Shown one piece after another: positions 1 to 8,410 of a stretch of DNA of 64,000 bases. The notes under the pieces are model-generated. The model saw only the letters and a list, made by a program, of their open reading frames with translations. It did not search any database and was not told the origin of the DNA. Source of the DNA: Myrica gale (taxonomy: Eukaryota; Streptophyta; Magnoliopsida; Fagales; Myricaceae); NCBI GenBank assembly GCA_963930655.1, contig OZ005607.1, positions 23,630,874-23,694,873 of the forward strand. The letters are read 5' to 3'. Positions within the stretch are counted from its first letter, which is position 1; each line of letters begins with the position of its first letter. Position numbers and translations under genes: made by a program.

Positions 1-2
1 AA

Positions 3-110
3 GAAGAAGAGGCATATAAGGACGAGAGGAATCCTGAAGGTCCTGCCCATTTGTTTGCATTTCACTCTCTTGAGAATTTCCTCTTTTGGAGGGCTATTTC
101 ATGTCCTTAA
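3..110 (+). CDS. possible 3' end of a gene running in from the left edge (partial)
   Basis: An open frame enters from the window edge and ends at a TAA at 108-110. It encodes 35 residues that start acidic (EEEAYKDERNPEGP) and finish with an aromatic-rich tail (FHSLENFLFWRAISCP). The composition looks like real protein, and a convergent minus-strand gene ends about 1 kb away. I do not recognise the family, and the upstream exon lies outside the window. It could also be chance reading of non-coding DNA. Confidence 0.3.
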   Translation, partial: EEEAYKDERNPEGPAHLFAFHSLENFLFWRAISCP

Positions 111-1096
111 ATAATAGGCTAGGCAGTTGGTTTGCCCGACTTAAAATAGCATTAGCACTGTAAGTCCAGGACAGAGTTTATAGCGGGAGACCATATCCAA
201 CCTGGTTTTGGCACAACGGAAGACTAATCTTATACAAAATACGTGTGTCTGAAAGACGAAAAACCGTGTACATTTTTCGTAGGAAGTTCTTTTGGACGCC
301 CGCAGCAAGTGATCCACCTACGAGAATTCAGGTTTTCATACTCTTACGTGGTTCGTATGCGTTTTGAGCGTCGTCTTATTTTCTTTTCCTTTTTCTTCTG
401 CGTTTAGTTTTGACGTATGAGAAAACATGATCATCCTTACCAACATTACAGTCTCGAAAAGAAAAATAGAAATTTTCTTTTCTTTTCTTTGAACCATTCG
501 CTCACTGAATGGTCATCTGCTGATATAGAGCACCGACAATTTATCGACCTCCTTCCCGAGTTGTTTTGTTACATGATCCACGGGTCAAGAGTAGGCTGAG
601 CCACCGGTTCAACATGAAGATGCACATGGATTTGCTAATACCAGAACAAATTTGCAGCAGAAACATTACAAAGTCAAATTTGAAACAATATCGAAACAAT
701 TCTGCGGTTAAAGGAAAACAAAATTTTGCTATAAGAGCTCCCACTTCATAAACAATTACAAGAATCCGGGGTCTTGAGAAAGACAGTGAATGTCTATTGA
801 ACATCAAAGGCACCTACCTACACTCGAGGGAAATAACGGGAAGTTCTGTTCAACACAACATTAGCTCAAAAACTATGGTCTATAACAAAAGCTGCAAATT
901 TTCCTGCAAAACGGTGTCAAACTGGCTCGTGCATCCTCTGTGTTTGGGTATGAGAGAGAGCACTCAGAGCAGACGTGCATATATGCACATGCTAGCGCAT
1001 TCATAGGCTGTAAATACTAATTTACCACAAACTCTCCAAAAAAAGATAAACATCAAACGAATCTTCACGTTGTACCGAGTTCCGAACTGCTGAGGT
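111..1096. other. intergenic stretch between two convergent gene ends
   Basis: Nothing recognisable apart from short chance frames. It lies between the candidate plus-strand stop and the minus-strand stop, so it probably holds two 3' UTRs. No repeat or inverted terminus was seen. Confidence 0.4.
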
Positions 1097-1435
1097 TTAA
1101 TGCTTATTTTTCTTCCTGATTCTCGTTCTTGTACTAGTTTCAGCTTCTTCTTCCTCCTCAGCCTTTTGCTCTGCCTCTAATATGGCCAGCTGGTTTATGG
1201 CACCAAAGAGAAAAAGAAGAATAAAACATAAAAATCTAATGTATGAAGACTTCTATTCTCAGGCAGAATCCCAGTGAAAACCTAGAGATACAAACTTACC
1301 TCATCGAGAATTGGTTTAAGTTCCCTATACCGAGATTCAGCAAGATCGAAACCATCCTTGCGGAGCTCCTGTGAGGCCAAGAGGATTTTATGTCGCACAT
1401 TCATGAAGACATTTACCAGACATTCATTTCCAATG
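1097..1435 (-). CDS. last two exons of an unidentified gene
   Basis: Two exons can be joined on the minus strand. The penultimate exon (1435 down to 1300) begins after an AG and ends at a strong donor, GAG|GTAAGT. The last exon (1189 down to 1097) follows an acceptor, ACCAG, and stops at TAA. The joined product reads ...RKDGFDLAESRYRELK... followed by LAILEAEQKAEEEEAETSTR and a basic tail, RIRKKNKH. This looks like a helical, charged C-terminus, possibly a coiled coil with a nuclear-type basic end. I do not recognise the family. Upstream exons were not found, because a LINE begins about 35 bp beyond the exon. The gene may be interrupted by that element, or may continue through a long intron. 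Confidence 0.42.
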
Positions 1436-1470
1436 CTATACGCTTTACAATGATACCAAGGACTCAATGA

Positions 1471-2625
1471 CATTGGGTTTGAGAAGGCTTGCTTTGTTTA
1501 ATAGGGCCCTTCTTGGAAAATGGCTTTGGCGGTTTGGGGTTGAGCAAGATAGCTTGTGGAGAATTGTTATCATGGAAAAATATAGTTGTGCTTTGGGTGG
1601 GTGGAACACTCTTGTTTGCAATAGCTCTTATGGTGTTGGTCTCTGAAAGAACATTAGCAAAGGATGAGATTCCTTTGCAGAGAACATCCATTTTGAGGTG
1701 GGAAATGGCATGAGAGTCCGTTTCTGGATGGATCGTTGGTGCGGTGAGAGATCCTTTAAGAATATGTTTCCTTTTTTGTTTTCTATAGCATGCAATGAGA
1801 ATGCTATGGTTGCGGACTGCTTGGAGAGGATTTCCGAGCGTGCTTCGTGGAATATTCAGTTTGTTAGGAGGGCTAATGATTGAGAGTTAGAGGAGTTTTC
1901 TACGCTCTTCTCTTTACTTTACTCTAAAGTTTTGAGGCTTCATGTTGAAGACAAGATGAGATGGGTGAGATCTACGAATGATGTTTTCTCTGTGAATTCT
2001 TGGTATTTGATTCTTATTGGGGATTTCGATGAGAGCTTTCCTTGGAGACAGATATGGAGGTCTTTAGCCCCGCCTAGGGCGTCCTTCTTTGTTTGGGAAG
2101 CCACCCATGAAAGAATCCTTACCACTGACAACTTGAGGAAGAGGGGAGTGTACATGCTAGATTGGTGCTATCTTTGCAAATGTGATGGGGAGTCCGTTGA
2201 GCACATTTTGCTGCACTGTTTGGTTGCTAGGAAGTTGTGGTCCTTAGTGCTCTCTATAATGGACTATGATTGGATAATGCCTAGGAGGGTAGCTGATGTT
2301 TTGTTGTGCTGGAAAAGGGACTTTAAAGACCCTCGGGCCTTATTTATTTGGAGAATGATCCCTACTTGTATTTGGTGGAATTTATGGAGAGAGAGAAATA
2401 AGAGATGTTTTGAGGGTGCGCTTTGTCCATGGAGGGTTTGAGGGGCAATTTTTTGCAGTCTTTGTTCTTGTGGGTGAATGCCATGTTGGGTTCTCCCTTT
2501 TCAGAGTTTTTAGATTTCATTAGTTTTCTAGCTTGTTTGGTCTAGAGGTTTCAGTATAGTCATTTGTATTGTTCCTTCTATTCATTTTCCTTTCAATAAA
2601 ATTGCCTTACTTATAAAAAAAAAAG
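1471..2625 (+). mobile_element. 5'-truncated LINE (non-LTR retrotransposon), 3' part with zinc-knuckle RT-associated domain
   Basis: The translation follows the C-terminal part of plant LINE ORF2: a FNRALLGKWLWRFG segment near 1495, then GNGMRVRFWMDRW, then a zf-RVT block with the CYLCKCDGESVEHILLHC pattern (2167-2220) and a WWNLWRERNKRCFEG end. It closes with a 3' tail, ATAAAATTGCC...TTATAAAAAAAAAA, at 2595-2625. The frame holds three TGA stops where Trp is expected, near 1646, 1664 and 1879, and a frameshift after CFEG, so it is dead. The reverse transcriptase catalytic region is missing (5' truncation). No clean target-site duplication was found. A minus-strand relative sits at 52.4-52.8 kb. 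Confidence 0.88.
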
Positions 2626-3975
2626 GGTATACAAGGGTTTGAGATTGAATCTGAACTTAAGGATCTTCCATCCATGCAAACCCACAAAGATGCATCAGTT
2701 CAAGTCAACGACTTGCAGACAGTAGGTCATGGAGCTTGTTTTATCACAATTGTAAGTGGACTAGATAGGGGTTTGCCTTGAGCAATAATAACTACTGAAA
2801 CCAAATTAGTGTCATTCCTTTACATATTATTATTTTAAATCGCAACTCGGGCTAAAACAATTCAGAAAACACCTATCCAGATATGTTAAGGACTGATATA
2901 AGAGCAACAGAATGCAGAAGAGAGCATGTAGCTGGTTAATAAATTCCAACAACAAAACAGAGCCATATATAAATGAACTATTCGAGGATGGGTTTAGGGT
3001 ATACGGTCAATGTTATGCATGTAGGGAATGTGATTTGACATAGGACCGGGATTTTCATGTAGGGAATGTGATGCATGTTTTTAGTAGAATGCTACTCGTT
3101 GGTTTCCATAGCCTTTAAAAGTCATGACTAAAAATATTAAAAAGAATTGATTAAGTAACTTATTTGTCTAATTATTTATTCCAAATGAGGTTGAGAATTT
3201 CCGAGCAATTGGAAGCCGCTTTCGATGGGCTCGATAGCTAATGACAGTTGTCTTGTACTGCAGGCGAACATTCTAAGACAGCAAATGATTGGTACTAGGA
3301 AAGATTGTTCAAGAATCTCGATAGTAGTTCCATGAACAATCCTTTGTAGGATTGGATTTTTTTTTTGTGAATTATTGAGTGCAAGTCTACATTCAAACAT
3401 ATATGCTCTTAAAGAAAAAATTAAACTACAAATTAAGGATATGATACTGGTTCGTTGAAACTGTCTGAAACACACTTTGGACCAAGAAGATTTTTATTTA
3501 AATTAAGGAAGAATAAGATGCTAATGTTGAATTATGCTTGGTCACGATATAAAATTGATTATCCTCCTATTTTTTTACAGCTTTCATGGATCCTATTTTG
3601 TACAATGCGGCGGTATAGGGTGATAGAAAAATTTTCAAAAATACCGAACTCTCAACTCTTTACTAACCCAAGCGAGATCACAATCCTCCATATTTATATC
3701 ACATGCCTCTAGGGCAAATCACCGGTATCAACGGTGTGCTAGTTTACCAGCACCAACATCGAACATAGAAATAGCCAAAAACGATTCCTAAAAATCCTCT
3801 CCCTATAACCGAACAATTCTCTAATTTGCATCTAGAGAGAGGTTTGAGAATTCAAATTCATTTTCAATTTCAAATGGAAGACAACTCAAAAAAATCAATT
3901 TTGGATTGAAAAATCACCTTTGAAGGATAATTTTAAAACACTCATTAATGAATATTGATAGTTTCTTTGAATATA
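2626..3975. other. unassigned AT-rich DNA
   Basis: Just after the LINE tail there is a short plus-strand open stretch (GFEIESELKDLPSMQTHKDA), but with no start, no clear splice context and no family I recognise. The phrase TCATGTAGGGAATGTGAT occurs twice near 3017 and 3056. Otherwise I see nothing. Confidence 0.3.
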
Positions 3976-4236
3976 TCCAACTCATTTAATGAGTATTTTA
4001 TTTCATAATTGATCATAATGTATTTAGAAATCCATTGGGCTTTTTATTTACTAATTGATCTATTTGGAAACCTATTAATGGGCATTTTATTTCGTCAAAC
4101 TTAATGAGCTTTTTATTTTGTAATTGATCATAATATATTTAGAAACTGCGTTTTATTTTGTAATTTAACATAATGTATATGGAAATCTATTAATGGAGTT
4201 TTATTTCGCAATTGATTATAATATATTGGGAAAGAT
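3976..4236. repeat. degenerate AT-rich minisatellite, unit about 55-65 bp
   Basis: The motif TTTTATTT(C/T)GTAATTGATCATAAT, followed by GTATTTAGAAA and TCTATTAATGGGC, recurs at least four times with substitutions and small deletions. The spacing suggests a tandem array of about 60 bp per unit that has decayed. Confidence 0.6.
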
Positions 4237-4329
4237 GAGGAAGTTGAGCATTAGGATTCTAGGAAGATTTTTAAACCATTTAGGAAATTTTAAATTTTTA
4301 CCATAAATATTGAGGTAGTTTTCTATTTT

Positions 4330-4520
4330 CCCATCCCTCTCTCCCTCTTGTTCTCCATCTCTTTCTCTCCCCCATCTACCCCCTCTCTCTCATGTTCTCC
4401 CTCTCACTCTCTGTCTCTCTCTCCTGCACCTCTCTCTCTCCTCCTCACATTTCTCTCACATCCTATCTCTCTCTCGTCTTTCTTTCTCTCTTGTCCCTCT
4501 CGTCTCTCTTTCTCTCTCTC
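4330..4520. repeat. CT-rich microsatellite tract
   Basis: Nearly 190 bp of interrupted (CT)n and (TCTC)n with occasional A or G. On the opposite strand it reads as (GA)n. Open frames in it are low-complexity artefacts. Such tracts often lie in plant 5' UTRs or promoters, but no gene starts here that I can support. Confidence 0.85.
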
Positions 4521-4935
4521 ATGAATGGTCGGTTACAGCTAAAACTGGTGTTTCTGGCTACTGACAAAAATGGTATCGGTTTTCGACGACGCATGCATGG
4601 GCAAATCTGGTGCTGGTGGAAGGCATAACCGCACCACCCATGCACAGCCTTACATGTCTCGATCAAGAATCAAAATCAACTACAAAAGTTTTAGAAAGAA
4701 CTTCTCAATGCGTATCCTTCATTATCACAAAGCTTCACTATTATTGAAAACTAATGTCAATAACTAAACTCCATTACATCTCCACACTTTAATATTTTTT
4801 GAAACTTCTAAAATTAAAAATATAAATCAACTGCCCTTAAAAAGTGTCATTTAATTGCAATTAATGCATCTCATAATAAAAAGAAAAAAAAAACTCGTCT
4901 TACAAAAAAAGTTCTAAGAATTATAATTATTTTAA

Positions 4936-5252
4936 AGGAAATTGGTAATTTAGTCCTTAGGTTTTGGACACTTTTTCAATTTAGTCCTTCACTTTCAATC
5001 TTCAAAAATTTAGTCCTTGAGTATTCTCTTTTTTACAAAAACATCATTTCGTCACTCCTCCGTCCAAATATTTAACGATGTTCTCTGCCACGTTAGCAGC
5101 GATGACACACAGTATCACTTTGGCGCCAGATCAGAGGAACAACTCACCTAAATCAAAACGTTGTCGTCCTGGCTATAATACAAATGCACATGTGATTTAC
5201 CCAAATGCCCGTACACTCAAAACACACCACTGCACCCATACGTCATTGAAAA
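4936..5252 (+). repeat. left terminal inverted repeat of the MULE
   Basis: It pairs with 7895-8202 in inverse orientation. The inner limit is set where ACGTCATTGA is followed by unrelated sequence on each side. The arms differ by scattered substitutions and small indels, so the copy is not very recent. Confidence 0.83.
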
Positions 5253-5345
5253 CTCAGCTAAAACAGAGACGCAACAGAAAAAGTGATACGCACTCATCCC
5301 GTTGTCGTCCTGCCATAAAAAGTGAAACGCACCCATCATGTTGTC

Positions 5346-5777
5346 TAGGGCTGAACAAAATCAGACCGCAGACCGGACCAGACCGCAAAATCGGACAGGA
5401 TTTGCGGTCTGGTCCGGTCTTATTTTTTAAATGCGGTCCGGTCCATGCATTTTGACAAACCAGTCCGGACCGCATTTATTAATATAAATAAAAAATATTT
5501 TTTATATTTTTTAATACAAATTACAAACTTAAAATGTTTACTTTTAATCTAAACTAAAACTCTGCATTTTTATATGTCTTTCCCTCTTCGAAATTAACCT
5601 AAATTTTTTTAAAAAATAAATAAAAAAAAAGAAACCGGTCCGGACCGCATTTGGCCGGACCAGACCGGACCACTTATACGTGGTCCAGTCCGGTCCTCCA
5701 TATAAGGAGAACCGAAAATGCGATCTGGACTGCATTCCGATCTAAAAAACGGACCGCATTTCCGATTTTCACCGCTA
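5346..5777. mobile_element. nested hAT-type MITE, 432 bp
   Basis: An exact 8-bp duplication, ATGTTGTC, flanks it (5338-5345 and 5778-5785). The termini are inverted: TAGGGCTGAACAAAATC on the left, and TAGCGGTGAAAATCGG on the right read in reverse. An 8-bp duplication with TA(G)GG(G)-like ends is typical of the hAT superfamily. The interior is full of overlapping inverted motifs of the GGTCCGGACCGCATTT type, so it could fold extensively. It is inserted just inside the left MULE repeat, so it is younger than the MULE. Confidence 0.82.
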
Positions 5778-5785
5778 ATGTTGTC

Positions 5786-7600
5786 GTCGTCCTTGCAACA
5801 AAAAAAATCATGTCATTGAACTTTTTCAAACGATGTCCTGCAAAAACATAAACAAAGGAAATTAAACACACATCTTAACGCAACACAGAGGCATAGAGAA
5901 TTCCCCAAAATGTTGTCGCAGCATGAAAACAGTGTTGCAGGACTTAAACGCAACGTAGAGGCAAAGTGAGTTCACTAAATTCGCAGATTTTTCAAGGTTT
6001 TTCAGAGTGCCAAAATTCCCCCCTCTGTGAGCCCTAGTGTGATCTGGTGTGAAACTTTGAAATTTCCTCTTTGCTACTGTGTGTTTTTCTTTACCATCCG
6101 AGTTTGAATCAAAGTAGGAGCAAAATTCAACTTTGGGTCGTGTGGAAGCTAACTGAGGATGCCGATTACTCTCTACAAAGTGGGTCACTTGGCAGTGAAT
6201 AATGGCCGAAGGTAGGGGACCGTTTTATGTTCTTTGTTCTCATCAAATGCTTGTGAAGTGAATGGATCCCCTGTGTCGATATAGTGGGTGGTCCTCTTGA
6301 TGTTATTTAACATTTTTATCATCACCGAAACAAAAAAGTTGCTAGGTATTGAGGTATATAAAGACTATTTTTATTTCACCACCGAAACTGAAAAGTTTGT
6401 TATCTTTTAGTGGAGATCCGCCAGTGAGGCTACTGGTCAGGTACGTTGCAAGTGCATAACACTTTTTTTAAGTTGTTCAAAAGGATGTGGGCAGTAGATC
6501 CAATTTCATGAAGGGTCTCATTTTGCAGGATACTCAAGAATCAGTCTCCCTGTGTTCACAAAAGCTTGGTACTGGAGCATCTAACCAAAGTTAAAGTGGA
6601 GCATTTTGTGTTGGGATGTAGTTGTTTTAAGTGGATTTGAAGTGTTGGGTATATGACTGACACTGTCAATATTTTGTGGTTCTTAAGTAATTTGTATTTT
6701 GTGGATCTGGTAGTATTTTGGTAATGTGATAGTATTTTGTGGATGTGAAGTAATTACTATTTTGTGGATCTAAATTAATTTGTAATGCATTCAACATATT
6801 GAGATCTGAGTTCAGTAGGTATTTTGGTAATCAGATTTGCAGTTTACAGTTTTGAGGTTGCAGATTTTGGTAATATTTTGGCAATCAGATTTGTAGTTTT
6901 AACCTTGCAGATTTTTGAAGGTGTTGCAGATTTGCAGTTTTGAAGTTGCAGTATTTGTCAAGATGACCTCAATTACAGTTTACAACTACATCACATATCT
7001 TTCTTCCTACATCACGAAATTAAGGAAGCAAAAAATGTCGTAAAACAACAAAAGAGGCCGTTAACTAGTAACATAGAAGAAAATGGATATATGTCATATT
7101 AGTCAAGAAAAATAATCATCTTCCTTCGCTACTCTTACTTGGCAATGAACAAAATTGCATAATCAAAGCACAAAAGAAATAAAAAAAACGCAACAAAGAA
7201 TATGAAAGTCACCACAAAGATGTGCACCACAATTTTTTTTTGGGGGGGGAGAGAGAGAGAGAGATTACAAAGAAAAAGATCTGAAACTTTCAAGAACGTC
7301 TCCTATAGCTACCCAAAAAACCAAAAAGGAAAGAAAAACTTCAATCAAACGAACTACATGCAACCCAGATTTCGAACTGAATCTAACAACAATACATGGG
7401 AACCCATTATTTCGAACTGAACGACTTACCTATTCGAAGACATTTTGAAGCTCCTCTGCAACCCAAAACGAAGGACGAAATCGTTTGTAGCTGCTATACG
7501 GGAAAAATCTTCCTTTGTTTGTTGCTGCTATCGGGGTTCTAGGGCTAATAAGAAAGGAGAAACTTGGTTTGTTGGGAGTTTTGCGTTTTGAGCTATAGGA
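5786..7600. other. MULE interior without a recognisable gene
   Basis: Open frames are short and broken. Two related phrases, GCAACACAGAGGCAT... and GCAACGTAGAGGCAA..., occur near 5880 and 5950. A (GA)n tract follows a poly-G run at 7241-7264. A captured gene fragment is possible, as in Pack-MULEs, but I cannot identify one. Confidence 0.4.
6640..6960. repeat. short imperfect repeats inside the MULE
   Basis: TATTTTGTGGAT(C/G)T recurs between 6670 and 6770. Then GCAGATTT and GGTAATATTTTGGCAATCAGATTTG-like phrases alternate from 6830 to 6950. This looks like replication-slippage sequence, not coding DNA. Confidence 0.5.
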
Positions 7601-7607
7601 GGTGGGT

Positions 7608-7827
7608 CAGTGGTGGAGCCAGCAATATAATCAATGGGGGGCAAACTTCTAAGAAAATTCAAAGGGGTTAGCCTAGACTGCTTGGGCTTAAGGGGGCAAG
7701 CTGAAATTAAGTGGGTATTAAGGGGGGCAAGCTTTACAAAATAAAAAACAAATTTACATGTAAAAAAATTTTTTAGGGGGAGCCAACCGGGGCAGTGGCC
7801 CCGGTTTGCCCCCTGCCTCCGCCTGTA
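7608..7827. mobile_element. nested hAT-type MITE, 220 bp
   Basis: An exact 8-bp duplication, AGGTGGGT, lies at 7600-7607 and 7828-7835. The left end is CAGTGGTGGAGCCAG. The right end reversed is TACAGGCGGAGGCAG. The interior carries GGGGGCAA and its near-inverse, TTGCCCCC. The length and 8-bp duplication support a hAT-derived MITE of the common plant GTGG(C/T)GGAGCCA-ended type. Confidence 0.8.
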
Positions 7828-7894
7828 AGGTGGGTTAGTTTTTTTTTTCCTTTTCTTTTTCTGTTTTTGTTAGGATGATGGCATTTAGTTTAGA

Positions 7895-8202
7895 TCAATG
7901 ACGTATGAGTGCAGTGGTGTGTTTTGAGTGTAAGGGCATTTGGGTAAATCACATGTGCATTTGTATTAAAGTCAGGACGACAACGATTTGATTTAGGTGA
8001 GTTGTCTCTCTGATCTGGCGCCAAAGTGATTTCATGTATCATTGTTGCTGACGTGTCAGATAGCACCATTAAATATTTGGATGGAGGAGTGACGGAAGAG
8101 TTTTTTTTGTAAAAAAAGGGAATACTCAAGACTAAATTTTTGAAGATTGAAAGTGAAGAACTAAATTGAAAAAGTGACTTAGGACTAAATCACCGATTTC
8201 CC
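7895..8202 (-). repeat. right terminal inverted repeat of the MULE
   Basis: It is the inverted partner of the left repeat and ends in GATTTCCC, followed at once by the 9-bp duplication TTATTTTCA. Confidence 0.83.
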
Positions 8203-8410
8203 TTATTTTCAACTAATAAAATATGTAAACAAAATTACCCCTAACATATGTACGTCATAAAAAAATATCAAAAAGATATACAAAAATGCAAAAGCAAGTA
8301 CAAGAAAAAAGGAAAATTGGAAATCAAGAAAGCAGAAAAGTCCGAAAGAAGTTGGGTCTGCAGTTTAATCTGGAAGAAAAGCGAGAGCAGCAGTAGCAGC
8401 AGCTGGAGGC

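Larger units (their letters stand above)
4936..8202. mobile_element. Mutator-like (MULE) non-autonomous element, 3.27 kb
   Basis: The two ends are long inverted repeats: 4936-5252 and 7895-8202 match in reverse complement almost throughout. Shared landmarks are ATTTAGTCCT, ACTTTTTCAATTTAGT, TTTGGCGCCAGATCAGA and CACATGTGATTTACCCAAAT. The outer termini are AGGAAATTGGT and, reversed, GGGAAATCGGTG. The flanks are TTATTTTAA (4927-4935) and TTATTTTCA (8203-8211), a 9-bp target-site duplication with one mismatch, which is the Mutator hallmark. No transposase frame is visible inside, so it would depend on an autonomous partner. The interior hosts two hAT MITEs and low-complexity DNA. Confidence 0.85.

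Noticed and set aside
1475..2644. GGGTTTGAGA on both sides of the first LINE as a target-site duplication
   Set aside because: The left copy lies within the LINE coding region (GLRRLALFNRALL) and the right copy is 10 bases beyond the A-tail, so the match is probably chance.
4392..4666. Open frames on both strands in the CT-rich tract
   Set aside because: They encode only Ser/Leu/Thr or Arg/Glu runs created by the microsatellite, with no conserved motif or gene context.
5078..5475. Open frames of 73-125 codons at the left MULE end
   Set aside because: They run across the inverted repeat and into the nested MITE. The same sequence appears inverted at the other end, so they are repeat DNA and not a gene.
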